Notes under the pieces: model-generated
What the model was told of the DNA's origin: nothing
Databases searched by the model: none
What the model saw: only the letters and a program-made list of their open reading frames with translations
Part shown: positions 34,546-42,566 of the stretch, piece by piece
How positions within the stretch are numbered: position 1 is the first letter of the stretch
How the letters are laid out: the number at the start of each line of letters is the position of its first letter
Position numbers and translations under genes: made by a program
DNA from: Candidatus Anammoxibacter sp.
Lineage (GTDB): Bacteria > Planctomycetota > Brocadiia > Brocadiales > Anammoxibacteraceae
Length of the DNA: 42,566 nucleotides
Assembly: GCA_021777105.1 (NCBI GenBank)
Contig: JAIQZQ010000010.1
Span: forward strand, 1 to 42,566
Reading direction: 5' to 3'

Positions 34546-34574
34546 ATACTATTTAAAATCAGAGTAAAAATCAA
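34546..34574 (-). promoter_or_regulatory. Candidate promoter of the tandem-riboswitch transcript
   Basis: On the minus strand TTGATT (34569-34574), 17-bp spacer, TAGTAT (34546-34551). It places the start near 34539, about nine bases before the distal aptamer, as expected for a riboswitch leader of about 430 nt. Confidence 0.55.
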
Positions 34575-34687
34575 GATAAAATTTAACATTAAACATGTTC
34601 TCCTATAAGCAGGCATATTATAATTTTGAATTTAACTAAACCTATAGCTTCTTAAAGTCTTCACTATACGGCATGGCGATATCGTGG

Positions 34688-34693
34688 TATAAT
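34688..34693 (+). promoter_or_regulatory. TATAAT box upstream of the GH13 gene
   Basis: TATAAT at 34688-34693 within GTGGTATAATTTTTT. No good -35 hexamer lies 16-18 bp upstream. It is the only -10 candidate for the rightward phosphorylase-pyk unit. Confidence 0.4.
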
Positions 34694-34771
34694 TTTTTTT
34701 ATTTTTAAATTACCACAAAACTGTTTAAAATTATAAAATATTTTTTATTTTTGGTTTAGCAAGGTTTGAAG

Positions 34772-36664
34772 ATGGAAGCAAATACAACTAACTGTGAAGT
34801 CTTTAAAATGGGCAGGAGACGCTATGAAGGTTACAAATTCCCTCATAGCAAAACGCCTGATAAACAAAAGGCGGATATAAACATTCCCTCCTGTGTGGAA
34901 AAAAGGATCCTGAATAAATTAATCCTTTTATATGGTGAACGTTCCGCAAAAAAGACCTTGTATGAGCTTTTGAACATTTGCAAGGCCTATTGCGCATATA
35001 AAACAGACGATATGATTAGGGTGGAAAAGACGTTCGACCCTAAAAACAGGTTTACAGAGGAAGATGTTATTCTTATAACTTACGGCGATTTGATTTATGA
35101 GGAAGGAGAGCCGCCCCTTACCACTCTTTCAACATTTTTCGGCAAACGTAAAGAAACGACCATTAACACTATTCATATTCTTCCATTTTTCCCATACTCT
35201 TCAGATAGGGGATTTTCAGTTATCGATTTTAAAACAGTTGATCCCAAGCTTGGCTCTTGGGAAAATATTGAGGATTTGGAGTCTCGTTACAAGCTTATGT
35301 TCGACGGCGTGATAAATCATGTGTCGTCACAAAGCGAGTGGTTTCAGGAATTTTTATTGGGAAATCCTTATTTTGAGAACTTTTTCATAAGTTACAATTC
35401 TATGGACGATCTGCCGGCTTATGAACGGGGCATTATATTTCGTCCGCGCACGTCGGATATTTTAACAAAGTTTGAAACAGCCAAAGGCGACAGATATGTC
35501 TGGACGACTTTCTCTGAGGATCAGATTGATCTTAATTATAAAGAGCCCCAGGTCTTGTTGAATGTAATCGAAGCGCTTTTGTTTTACGTTCGAAAAGGGG
35601 CTGACATAATAAGGCTTGACGCAGTGACATATCTATGGGCAAACCCGGGCACCACATGCGCTAACCTTGAGCAAACGCATGTAATTGTGCGGTTGTTAAA
35701 TGATGTGCTCGAGCTTGTTGCGCCTCATGTGGCCATTCTTACGGAATCAAACATACCTCATAACGACAACTTAACATATTTCGGCGCCGGCTCGGACGAG
35801 GCGCATATGATATACAACTTTGCGCTGCCGCCTCTTACGCTATACGCGTTTTACAAACAGGACGCTACGCAACTTTCTGAATGGGCTGCGACCCTGGACA
35901 ATGTGTCGGATACTACCACGTTCTTTAATTTTTTAGACTCTCATGATGGGATCGGGTTTATGTCGGTTAAGGACATCTTGCCTAAAGAGGAGATTGATTT
36001 TATTATTCAAAATGCGACTGAACGCGGCGGATTAATTTCGTACAAACTTGACAAGGACGGGGTTAACTCGCCGTATGAGATAAATATAACCTGGTTTAGC
36101 GCGCTTAACAGAGATGACGGGTCTGAAAGCGTCGACTTTCAGGTCAAGCGCTTTATTGCGTCGCGGGCAGTGGCGTTGGTTATCCAGGGTGTGCCCGGCA
36201 TTTATATACACAGTTTTTTTGGCACTAAAAATGACAAAGACGCTGTTATAAAAACCGAGTCAAACAGGGAGATTAATCGCGCGATTATTAATTACGAATC
36301 GCTTTTAAACGAATTAAACGACCCTGATACGCTAACATCTAAAATAAGCCGCAAATTGTACGACCTTATCGCAATAAGGACAAGGCAACCCGCTTTTCAT
36401 CCCAACGCTTGCCAGCATATTTTATACATTTCACCAAGGATTTTTGCGGTTTTAAGAATGATTCCTGCGGATGATGATCGTATTTTATCTTTAATTAACA
36501 TATCTGACAAGATTGAAAACGCGGTTATATCTTTAAAAATGCTTAAAACAGATAAAAAGGAGTGGCGGGACATAATTAGTAAAAGAAAATTTAAATTTGA
36601 GAATGAAAATCTGGAGATTAAATTAGAGCCTTATGACGTGTTATGGCTAAAAGGGAAACAATGA
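34772..36664 (+). CDS. GH13_18 sugar phosphorylase (glucosylglycerate/sucrose phosphorylase-like)
   Basis: 630 residues from ATG 34772 (AAGG seven bases upstream; a TTG two codons earlier is too close to it). Alpha-amylase-type barrel with the sucrose-phosphorylase signature ILPFFPYSSDRGFSVIDF, region II IIRLDAVTYLW with the predicted nucleophile Asp283, acid/base Glu325 in LTESNIPHND, and FLDSHDGIG. GH13 subfamily 18 enzymes phosphorolyse sucrose, sucrose-6-phosphate or glucosylglycerate to glucose-1-phosphate. The unusually long N-terminal part (about 100 residues before the barrel) is seen in the glucosylglycerate phosphorylase-like branch, so that is my first guess; the substrate is not decidable here. 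It overlaps pyk by 22 bp, linking it to glycolytic carbon flow. Confidence 0.85.
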   Translation: MEANTTNCEVFKMGRRRYEGYKFPHSKTPDKQKADINIPSCVEKRILNKLILLYGERSAKKTLYELLNICKAYCAYKTDDMIRVEKTFDPKNRFTEEDVILITYGDLIYEEGEPPLTTLSTFFGKRKETTINTIHILPFFPYSSDRGFSVIDFKTVDPKLGSWENIEDLESRYKLMFDGVINHVSSQSEWFQEFLLGNPYFENFFISYNSMDDLPAYERGIIFRPRTSDILTKFETAKGDRYVWTTFSEDQIDLNYKEPQVLLNVIEALLFYVRKGADIIRLDAVTYLWANPGTTCANLEQTHVIVRLLNDVLELVAPHVAILTESNIPHNDNLTYFGAGSDEAHMIYNFALPPLTLYAFYKQDATQLSEWAATLDNVSDTTTFFNFLDSHDGIGFMSVKDILPKEEIDFIIQNATERGGLISYKLDKDGVNSPYEINITWFSALNRDDGSESVDFQVKRFIASRAVALVIQGVPGIYIHSFFGTKNDKDAVIKTESNREINRAIINYESLLNELNDPDTLTSKISRKLYDLIAIRTRQPAFHPNACQHILYISPRIFAVLRMIPADDDRILSLINISDKIENAVISLKMLKTDKKEWRDIISKRKFKFENENLEIKLEPYDVLWLKGKQ

Positions 36665-38088
36665 TATTAAAAAAAACAAAAATAGTATCCACATTAGGTC
36701 CAGCCTCTTCTTCGCCTCTGATGATGGGAAAGCTGATAAAGGCGGGCGTTAATATTTTCAGAATTAACGCTTCGCATGGCGATTTAAGCCGTATAGAAAA
36801 AGTGGTGGCAAATATTCGCATGGCGGCTAAAGAGCATGGCGCGTTTATAGGCGCGCTTTTAGATTTACAGGGCCCAAAAATACGCGTTGGAGATCTTGAA
36901 AACGGAACTGTCGAGTTACGCGAGGATGAAATATTCGTATTTACAACTGAGCAACTGATTGGATCCGGCAACCTTGTGCCTATACAGTACAAAAAATTTC
37001 ATCTCGATGTTAAACCGGGAGACAGAGTATTTTTAGATGACGGTAATTTATGCGTTGTTGTAGAAAAAGTCGAGGGCAAACGGGTGACGGTAAAAGTTCT
37101 GAAGGGTGGATTGCTTTCAGACCACAAAGGCATAAACTTGCCGGAGGCATCTATCTCGCAAGCGGTTATAACGAAAAAAGACAAAGAGGCATTGTCATAT
37201 GGTTTGAAAGCCGGAGTAGATTTTGTGGCCCTCTCGTTTGTAAAAAGCGAAGATGATATAAAAAAACTAAGAGCCCTAATCAGAAAAGTAAATAGCCGGG
37301 CAAAGATTATTGCCAAGATTGAAAGACATGAAGCTATTAAAAATCTGGACGGCATTATCAGGGAATCCGACGGCATAATGATTGCAAGGGGCGACATGGG
37401 GGTTGAGATTTCGTTTGAAAAGGTGCCGGTTGTTCAAAAGGAGATTATACGCAAATGCAGCAAGGTCGGTAAACCCGTTATTATTGCCACTCAGATGATG
37501 GAATCTATGATAAAAAATCACAGGCCGACACGGGCGGAAGTGTCGGACATTGCAAACGGCGTTAGTTATTACTCCGATGCCCTTATGCTTTCAGCGGAAA
37601 CCGCTGTGGGCGCTTATCCTGTGGAGACGGTTAAAGCTATGACGGATACGGCGTTGACAATGGAAGATTATCAATTTAATAATCACAAAATACTTCCCTG
37701 GTGGATACCTCCCGGTGAAATAGCGCCGATTACACACGGCATCACATATGCGGCCAACCAACTAGCCGAACAAATGGAAGCCTCAGCGATAATTGTGTTT
37801 ACAATGTCTGGGGAGACGGCGGTCCAGGTCTCAAAACCAAGGCCCTCTATGCCTATTTTTGCCTTTACGCCGGACATAACAGTAGCGCGGCAATTAACAA
37901 TAAACAGAGGTGTTAATCCTTTTCTAATTGAAGATAAGGAGGTTTTAAAAAAGCCTTTAAAATATATTTTCAATTTTCTGAAGAGGAAAAAGTTTATCAA
38001 AAAAGACGACCGCGTAATACTTACCGCCGGTCTTCCTATGTTTAAAACCGGCAACACGAACATGGTTCGCATTGAGATTGTCAGGTAA
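36643..38088 (+). CDS. pyk: Pyruvate kinase
   Basis: 481 residues. KTKIVSTLGPASSS near the N terminus, FRINASHGDLS, LLDLQGPKIRVG, then B domain, the IIAKIERHEAIKNLDGI lysine region, ARGDMGVEI with metal ligands, ATQMMESMI and the family signature region DALMLSAETAVGAYPVETV (usual form DAVMLSGETA). Transfers phosphate from PEP to ADP. The first ATG, 36643, lies inside the preceding gene (22-bp overlap); an alternative ATG at 36661 would overlap by 4 bp and still leaves an intact N terminus. The usual Asp-Gly of NAVLDGTDA is replaced by SYYSDA. Cotranscribed with the sugar phosphorylase, which could feed glucose-1-phosphate into glycolysis. Confidence 0.95.
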   Translation: MAKRETMILKKTKIVSTLGPASSSPLMMGKLIKAGVNIFRINASHGDLSRIEKVVANIRMAAKEHGAFIGALLDLQGPKIRVGDLENGTVELREDEIFVFTTEQLIGSGNLVPIQYKKFHLDVKPGDRVFLDDGNLCVVVEKVEGKRVTVKVLKGGLLSDHKGINLPEASISQAVITKKDKEALSYGLKAGVDFVALSFVKSEDDIKKLRALIRKVNSRAKIIAKIERHEAIKNLDGIIRESDGIMIARGDMGVEISFEKVPVVQKEIIRKCSKVGKPVIIATQMMESMIKNHRPTRAEVSDIANGVSYYSDALMLSAETAVGAYPVETVKAMTDTALTMEDYQFNNHKILPWWIPPGEIAPITHGITYAANQLAEQMEASAIIVFTMSGETAVQVSKPRPSMPIFAFTPDITVARQLTINRGVNPFLIEDKEVLKKPLKYIFNFLKRKKFIKKDDRVILTAGLPMFKTGNTNMVRIEIVR

Positions 38089-38099
38089 CGGGAATTTGA

Positions 38100-40589
38100 T
38101 TAACGCCTAATGATAAAATGAGCAAGCAACACGGCAACGGTAAGATTAACGGCGGCGATAACAAAACAGGCTCCGCTTATGCCTAAAATCGGGGCAAGAA
38201 TAACGCCTGTTAGGACGGCCCCGATAAACGCGCCAAAATGATCAGCTGCGTCAACCATTCCCGCAGTGATTGATAGCCCGCTTCCTTGTTTTAAATGACT
38301 ATTTTCTATATTTTGAAGTTTTGCCTTCATAAACAGTTTGCCGCCAAGAGGGAAACCAAACCCCGTCATTATGCCGGCAATAGCAATTAACAGGAACAAT
38401 ATCCATAATGAGGATGTGCCGGAGTATGGAAGGACCTTAAATATAAATGGAATCGTAGGCAATAACAATGCGGCAAATATTTCAACCGCAAGCAGCCTTT
38501 TTGTCCAAAATTTTAAATTGTTATTTACAAACAGACCTTCGTCTTTTAAGTTGAGTTCTTCCAGAGTTTCGTATTTTTTAACTATCCTGTTGGCAAAAAC
38601 AGCCCCTAATGCAAGCCCAAACATAAATATGGCTACAACCAGCCCGATCTTTTCGTAAATATATCCAAAAACATTTTGAAACTCAAAAATTATAATAATT
38701 TCAAGAGCAATGCCCGTAAACCCAAGGCTTGATATGGCCGCAAGGCTATTAAACCTTGCGCAGCGTGAAATCAGGTTTAATGGTTTACCGCGTATAGCGC
38801 CGGCCGACGCCGAATAATTAGCGCGATTTTTTATTATTTCAATATACGCCAACCTGAATAACAGAAATATAAAGATAGGCGCAAAATAATAGATTATATC
38901 TATTGCGCCAAGCAGGCGAAAAAAGTCGGCGAACCTGCTTCCCGTATACCTTCCCCACAATACAAGATTAAAAAAATATGTTAACGGTTGATGGTCAGTG
39001 TTTAAACCGGATATTTTTAAATTTTGGTATCGCTCTTTAACAGCCGCTACCTGCTCAGGCTGCAAGATAGTGTAAAAGTTGTATTCAGAAAAATAATCCG
39101 ACTCTATATTGCGTTCCCTGTGTCGTTTACCTAAAACATCTAAATCAAAATTCACGGTGTTTTTATCATTTGAGCAGAAGAAATAGTTTGTCGAGCCGGG
39201 CGATATCTTTATATATGGAAACACCGCTGTTAGAGCATGGTAAACGGACCCTGCATAGGCGGCCACATCAGCCCCAAAGTAATTTAAAGCAGCGTCGGCG
39301 CGAGCCACAAACACCCCGCCTTTTCTAAGCCGCGCTTTAGCCTCCCTGAAGAACTCTACAGTGTAAAATCTGTTTAAAGAGGCAGTTGAAGGATCTGGAG
39401 TATTTGAGAAAATCATGTCATATTTTCGAGCTTTCGAGCTTTTAATAAAAAACCTGCCGTCAACATTATGGATTGCAACTCTTTTGTCAGACAAGGCGTT
39501 AACATCATCAGTCCCTAAATATTTTTTAGTTAGACGAATCAGTTCCTGATCAAGCTCAACATAGTCTAACGCGCGAACAGGGTGTTTTAACATTTCATTT
39601 ATTAAACTCCCCAATCCACCGCCAACTAACAAGACGTTTTGCGGATCTGGATGTTGATTCATTACCAAGTGAGATATTTGCGCATTACCGTATTCATCTG
39701 GAAACGAAAAATCGTATTGCCCGTTAACAAACGCGCTATACTGCCCATCCTTTTCCCCAATAACAATATTGCCGTATTTTGAGTCAATTGATTCCACCAG
39801 TTTGATGGAATCGTTAAAAGTAGCCCATCTTTTCTTTGCCAGAAATTTGTCAATTCCTGTTGCCGAGCTTGATAAAAACAAAACCGTATAGATTGCCAAT
39901 AAAGCGCAAACAACAAACCGTGTCTTTTTAAGTCTATCTTTTAAACAAATCAGAAGGAAAAAAAGGGCTATAAAATTGACTATGTTAAATATTGCGATTA
40001 TTTCAAATGTTAAATACCTTGGGGCAAGCAAAAAGGTAAAAATTACTCCGGCAATGAGGCTGCCCACCCCTTCTAAAATATACACATTTCCAATGCCTCT
40101 AGATTTTGCGCTAGTTGCTTTTGAAAAAATAACACACGCTAATGGAAATATAAAACCTATGGCTATGCTTGCGGGTATAATTATTGCTGATGCTGTAAAA
40201 ATAACCGAGCTTATAGCCGCCGCCTGACCTGTTGGAATATCCAGAAATCCGCGAAAAACCCTTAACAACCCTGTCTGAACCGGCAACATAACGCTCATGG
40301 CAATAAACGCGGTTATAAACCAATGTAAACAGCCGTCAAGAGACGCTGTTTCTGAAGATATTCTTCCCCCAATCCACGCCCCAAACGCAACGCCAAAAAG
40401 CCACGCTCCCAGTATCAGCCCTATGCAAAGCTCATTTCCATAAAAGACAGCCAGAAACTCGCGAAACATCAAAGTCTGCGCAATAGTCGCATACACGCCT
40501 ATCATGATCGTAGAAAAAACCAGCGAAATTAATAAGCGGTTACTGTTTTGCAATGAATTTTGTTCTATTCTCATCTTTTTGATACACAT
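38100..40589 (-). CDS. Fused MFS-like / spermidine-synthase-like membrane protein
   Basis: 829 residues. N-terminal seven or so transmembrane helices (about 18-235). A soluble spermidine-synthase-like Rossmann domain (about 268-520) shows YGNIVIGEKDGQYSAFVNGQ, LLVGGGLGSLINEMLKH, DYVELDQELI and NVDGRFFI...YDMIFSNTPDPSTASLNRFYTVEFF. A second membrane block follows (about 545-825). In true spermidine synthases the catalytic Asp follows as DSTDP; here it reads NTPDP, so polyamine synthesis is doubtful. Such fusions are widespread and unassigned. It converges on pyk with 11 bp between stops. ATG 40587-40589, or an internal ATG six codons later, could be the start. Confidence 0.8.
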   Translation of the reverse strand: MCIKKMRIEQNSLQNSNRLLISLVFSTIMIGVYATIAQTLMFREFLAVFYGNELCIGLILGAWLFGVAFGAWIGGRISSETASLDGCLHWFITAFIAMSVMLPVQTGLLRVFRGFLDIPTGQAAAISSVIFTASAIIIPASIAIGFIFPLACVIFSKATSAKSRGIGNVYILEGVGSLIAGVIFTFLLAPRYLTFEIIAIFNIVNFIALFFLLICLKDRLKKTRFVVCALLAIYTVLFLSSSATGIDKFLAKKRWATFNDSIKLVESIDSKYGNIVIGEKDGQYSAFVNGQYDFSFPDEYGNAQISHLVMNQHPDPQNVLLVGGGLGSLINEMLKHPVRALDYVELDQELIRLTKKYLGTDDVNALSDKRVAIHNVDGRFFIKSSKARKYDMIFSNTPDPSTASLNRFYTVEFFREAKARLRKGGVFVARADAALNYFGADVAAYAGSVYHALTAVFPYIKISPGSTNYFFCSNDKNTVNFDLDVLGKRHRERNIESDYFSEYNFYTILQPEQVAAVKERYQNLKISGLNTDHQPLTYFFNLVLWGRYTGSRFADFFRLLGAIDIIYYFAPIFIFLLFRLAYIEIIKNRANYSASAGAIRGKPLNLISRCARFNSLAAISSLGFTGIALEIIIIFEFQNVFGYIYEKIGLVVAIFMFGLALGAVFANRIVKKYETLEELNLKDEGLFVNNNLKFWTKRLLAVEIFAALLLPTIPFIFKVLPYSGTSSLWILFLLIAIAGIMTGFGFPLGGKLFMKAKLQNIENSHLKQGSGLSITAGMVDAADHFGAFIGAVLTGVILAPILGISGACFVIAAVNLTVAVLLAHFIIRR

Positions 40590-40621
40590 TTTAGTAACTA
40601 AATATAAAGTCTAAACCGCTT

Positions 40622-40664
40622 TTAAATTCTATCGCTCTTCATATGTTTTTGCCACACTTTAATC
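40622..40664 (+). repeat. 43-bp direct repeat flanking the Uma2 gene, copy 1
   Basis: TTAAATTCTATCGCTCTTCA followed by TATGTTTTTGCCACACTTTAATC. About 34 of 43 bases match 41661-41703 on the same strand without gaps, and TTTTTGCCACACT is invariant. Confidence 0.5.
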
Positions 40665-40793
40665 ATATCCCAATGACGGTAATGAGTCGTTGATGACAGG
40701 TTTGATTAGGAAACGGCAATATTTAAAATAGAAATAGTTGAAACGCAAGGTTATAATAATAAGATAATATTTTTTATTAAGCAGGAGGTTGTC

Positions 40794-41351
40794 ATGACTC
40801 TGACAGTCGCGGAAAAGAAAACGTATACTTATGATGATTATCTTAGTGCCTCTGATGATGAAAGTTATGAACTTATAGAGGGAGAACTGCTAATGAATCC
40901 GTCGCCAACGCCGTATCATCAAAGAATTTCTGGAATTATTGAATTTGAGTTAAGAAAATTTGTCAACAATAACGGCCTTGGCGAGGTTTTTGACGCGCCA
41001 TGCGATGTGCATTTTGATGATGAGAATGTAATGCAGCCTGATATTATGTTTATTTCAAAAAACAGGCTCAACATAATTGGGGATAAAAACATCCAGGCCT
41101 CGCCTGATCTTGCAATTGAAATAGTTTCCGATAACAGCGTTTACCGCGATATGGAACAAAAAAAGAGGCTTTACGCTAAATTTGGCGTGCGCGAGTATTG
41201 GATAGTTATTCCTGAAACGAAAACAATAGAAGTTTATGTTCTTGATAATGGCGCATTCAAACTGGTTAATGAACCGGGCACGGCAGACCATATTGAATCG
41301 CCGATTATAAAAGGCTTAAAAATCGATTTTAAGACGATATTTAGTTTTTGA
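40794..41351 (+). CDS. Uma2-family (DUF820) putative endonuclease
   Basis: 185 residues. Typical Uma2 layout: YTYDDYLSASDDESYELIEG, ELLMNPSPTPYHQRISGIIE, MQPDIMFI (Asp of the PD-(D/E)XK core), SPDLAIEIVSDNSVYRDMEQ, KKRLYAKFGVREYWIVIPET. The family has a PD-(D/E)XK nuclease-like fold of unproven function and is often multicopy. AGGAGG ribosome binding site before ATG 40794. Isolated between two 43-bp direct repeats, with no partner gene. Confidence 0.88.
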   Translation: MTLTVAEKKTYTYDDYLSASDDESYELIEGELLMNPSPTPYHQRISGIIEFELRKFVNNNGLGEVFDAPCDVHFDDENVMQPDIMFISKNRLNIIGDKNIQASPDLAIEIVSDNSVYRDMEQKKRLYAKFGVREYWIVIPETKTIEVYVLDNGAFKLVNEPGTADHIESPIIKGLKIDFKTIFSF

Positions 41352-41806
41352 CCAACCCTTGTAATTTTTATAAACAGTGGCGCAGGCATTCGCCTGTGCT
41401 TCAATTGATCACAGGCAAGTTGCTTGCGCAACAAAAAAGAGTTTTATTTCGCTCCCAAACCAGGGTTTCACACACAATCGCGTAACTAAACAAAACATAC
41501 GCCTTTCGCTATAATTTACCAGATAATTCGAACTAAATACGTAATCCATGCCGTGTTTTATTTAACATCATAAGAAAATAAAGATTCTTTTGCTCCATCA
41601 AACAATGAATCATCAAGCCGCGCGACTTACAATGGAAAATTTAAGAAAGGCTTGTAATGATTAAATTTCATCGCCTTTTATATATTTTTGCCACACTATA
41701 TTCGATTCAAATTTTCTTTATTCCCTTGTGGCGGTTTTTGCAAGATGATAGTATAAAGACCTATTACCGAAACATTGATAAAAATACAAGAAAGAAGGAT
41801 TACGTC
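41352..41806. other. Intergenic with hairpin and direct repeat
   Basis: 455 bp. It contains an 8-bp hairpin GCGCAGGC-ATTC-GCCTGTGC (41381-41400) directly after the Uma2 gene, a second weak stem near 41412-41430, and copy 2 of the 43-bp repeat. A reading frame upstream of 41807 has no ribosome binding site or recognisable protein and I do not count it. Confidence 0.5.
41661..41703 (+). repeat. 43-bp direct repeat flanking the Uma2 gene, copy 2
   Basis: TTAAATTTCATCGCCTTTTA followed by TATATTTTTGCCACACTATATTC. Pairs with 40622-40664. The TTTTTGCCACACTATATT part could be promoter-like, which would explain conservation without mobility. Confidence 0.5.
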
Positions 41807-42193
41807 ATGCGAAATAAATATATTTGTTGTTTAGCGTTAATATTAGTTTTAGGCTTTGCCGGCAAAGCTGCTTTGGCGGATTCCGGCAAATTAGGAACGA
41901 GCGGCGCGTTGCCGGCCATGCGTGTTGATTGCAACAGCGAAACGACTATATACACAAACGCAACAAAAGATGTTGTGTTTGTGACTGTGCAAGCGCAGGA
42001 TGAGTGCGGTTTTACGCGTAAAGAGGGAAGCTTGTCATGTTTGAAAGTTTCAGGCGATAAAACGGTGTATGAGTTGCCCCCGGGCGGGGCAAGAGCCGCG
42101 ACTTTTGCCGTGCCGGAAAACGACGGCAGTGTAATATTAAGCTGCAAAGGCGAAATGGGCGAAGGCTGCGATTACACTTTGCTTATTCATTGA
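41807..42193 (+). CDS. Small secreted Cys-containing protein
   Basis: 128 residues from ATG 41807, chosen because AAAGAAGGA stands just upstream and the protein then begins with a clean signal peptide, MRNKYICCLALILVLGFAGK, cleaved around AALA-DS (residue 24/25). The mature part is a compact beta-rich domain of about 100 residues with five cysteines (42, 67, 78, 113, 121). No lipobox, so a soluble periplasmic protein is likely. Function unknown; it may bind a ligand or pilus component, but nothing in the sequence shows this. Confidence 0.7.
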   Translation: MRNKYICCLALILVLGFAGKAALADSGKLGTSGALPAMRVDCNSETTIYTNATKDVVFVTVQAQDECGFTRKEGSLSCLKVSGDKTVYELPPGGARAATFAVPENDGSVILSCKGEMGEGCDYTLLIH

Positions 42194-42293
42194 AATCTAG
42201 GTTGAGCGATTAAAAAATTACATATTAAATTCTGACAATTTTTGACAAGATATTAAAATATAAATATTAAACTCAAGTTACGCGGGCAATAAA

Positions 42294-42566
42294 ATGAGCG
42301 AAGGCAAAATATTAATTGTTGAAGACGAAAGAAACATTGCTGATTTAGTTAAATACAATCTTGAAAAGAACAATTATTACTGTGTAACAACATCTAACGG
42401 CGAAGAGGCTTTGTCAATACTAGGTAAACAGACATTTGACCTGATAATATTGGATTTAATGCTTCCTAAAATGGATGGCCTTGATGTGTGCAGACATATA
42501 AGACGAGACAACAATACATCTTCAATTCCTGTTATCATGCTGACGGCTAAAGGAGAAGAGACCGAT
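42294..42566 (+). CDS. Response regulator, PhoB/OmpR-type receiver, cut by the window end
   Basis: 91 residues visible from ATG 42294. Receiver domain: ILIVEDERNIADLVKYNLEK with the acidic pair, phosphoacceptor Asp in LIILDLMLPKMDGLDVCRHI and PVIMLTAKGEE. The pattern is that of PhoB/PhoP-like regulators, which would continue with a winged-helix DNA-binding domain beyond the window. No clear Shine-Dalgarno at the ATG. Confidence 0.85.
   Translation, partial: MSEGKILIVEDERNIADLVKYNLEKNNYYCVTTSNGEEALSILGKQTFDLIILDLMLPKMDGLDVCRHIRRDNNTSSIPVIMLTAKGEETD

Overview
The window is a chromosomal segment from an AT-rich (roughly 35-40 % GC by eye), diderm bacterium. An OmpA-type lipoprotein, a periplasmic-looking secreted protein, a Minf_1886-family protein, PSP1/RicT, an EF-G-2 paralogue, a fused MFS/spermidine-synthase-like protein and DUF1670 proteins together point to the Planctomycetota/PVC group or a neighbouring lineage. 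This placement is inference from family content and no marker was searched. Several genes start with TTG (prepilin peptidase, rpsO, pnp, the Minf_1886 gene) and many lack an obvious Shine-Dalgarno sequence.

Layout. 0.3-8.6 kb is a leftward block: mtnA, an MTA/SAH-type nucleosidase, a DksA/TraR zinc-finger regulator, gyrB, a DUF721/DciA protein, dnaN and dnaA. It reads as the replication-initiation neighbourhood without recF. The dnaN-dnaA gap carries three copies of TTATCAACA (DnaA-box-like) next to a very AT-rich stretch, and gene polarity flips across the dnaA upstream gap, so oriC is probably here. 9.1-15.6 kb runs rightward: prepilin peptidase, OmpA-type lipoprotein, hisH-hisA, EF-G-2, AMMECR1 and DUF523.

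15.65-22.25 kb is an accessory island. It holds a decayed Rpn-type nuclease remnant, a small orphan gene, a type II restriction-modification pair, a 1.9-kb segment bounded by 18-bp inverted repeats that carries two coupled DUF1670 genes (the second broken by two frameshifts and an amber stop), a DUF4143 ATPase preceded by 31-bp palindromic repeats, and copies of dispersed hairpin repeats. 22.25-33.0 kb returns to core genes: a radical SAM protein, rpsO-pnp (with a possible pseudoknot leader), a sensor-less histidine kinase plus NtrC-type regulator, a zinc-ribbon membrane protein, PSP1, metG, the Minf_1886 gene, a selenocysteine tRNA and an EgtD-like methyltransferase.

The most striking unit is 33.35-34.57 kb. 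Two tandem GEMM/c-di-GMP-I riboswitches on the minus strand, each with its own intrinsic terminator, precede one gene. Its 252-residue product aligns by eye, feature for feature, with the sigma-54-activator AAA+ domain encoded at 26.9 kb, but it has lost the Walker A lysine, the GAFTGA sequence and any DNA-binding domain. I read it as a degenerate enhancer-binding-protein-like effector whose synthesis is gated twice by a cyclic dinucleotide. The rest (34.8-42.6 kb) holds a GH13_18 sugar phosphorylase overlapping pyruvate kinase, the MFS/spermidine-synthase-like membrane protein, a Uma2-family protein, a small secreted Cys-rich protein and the start of a PhoB-type response regulator cut by the window end.
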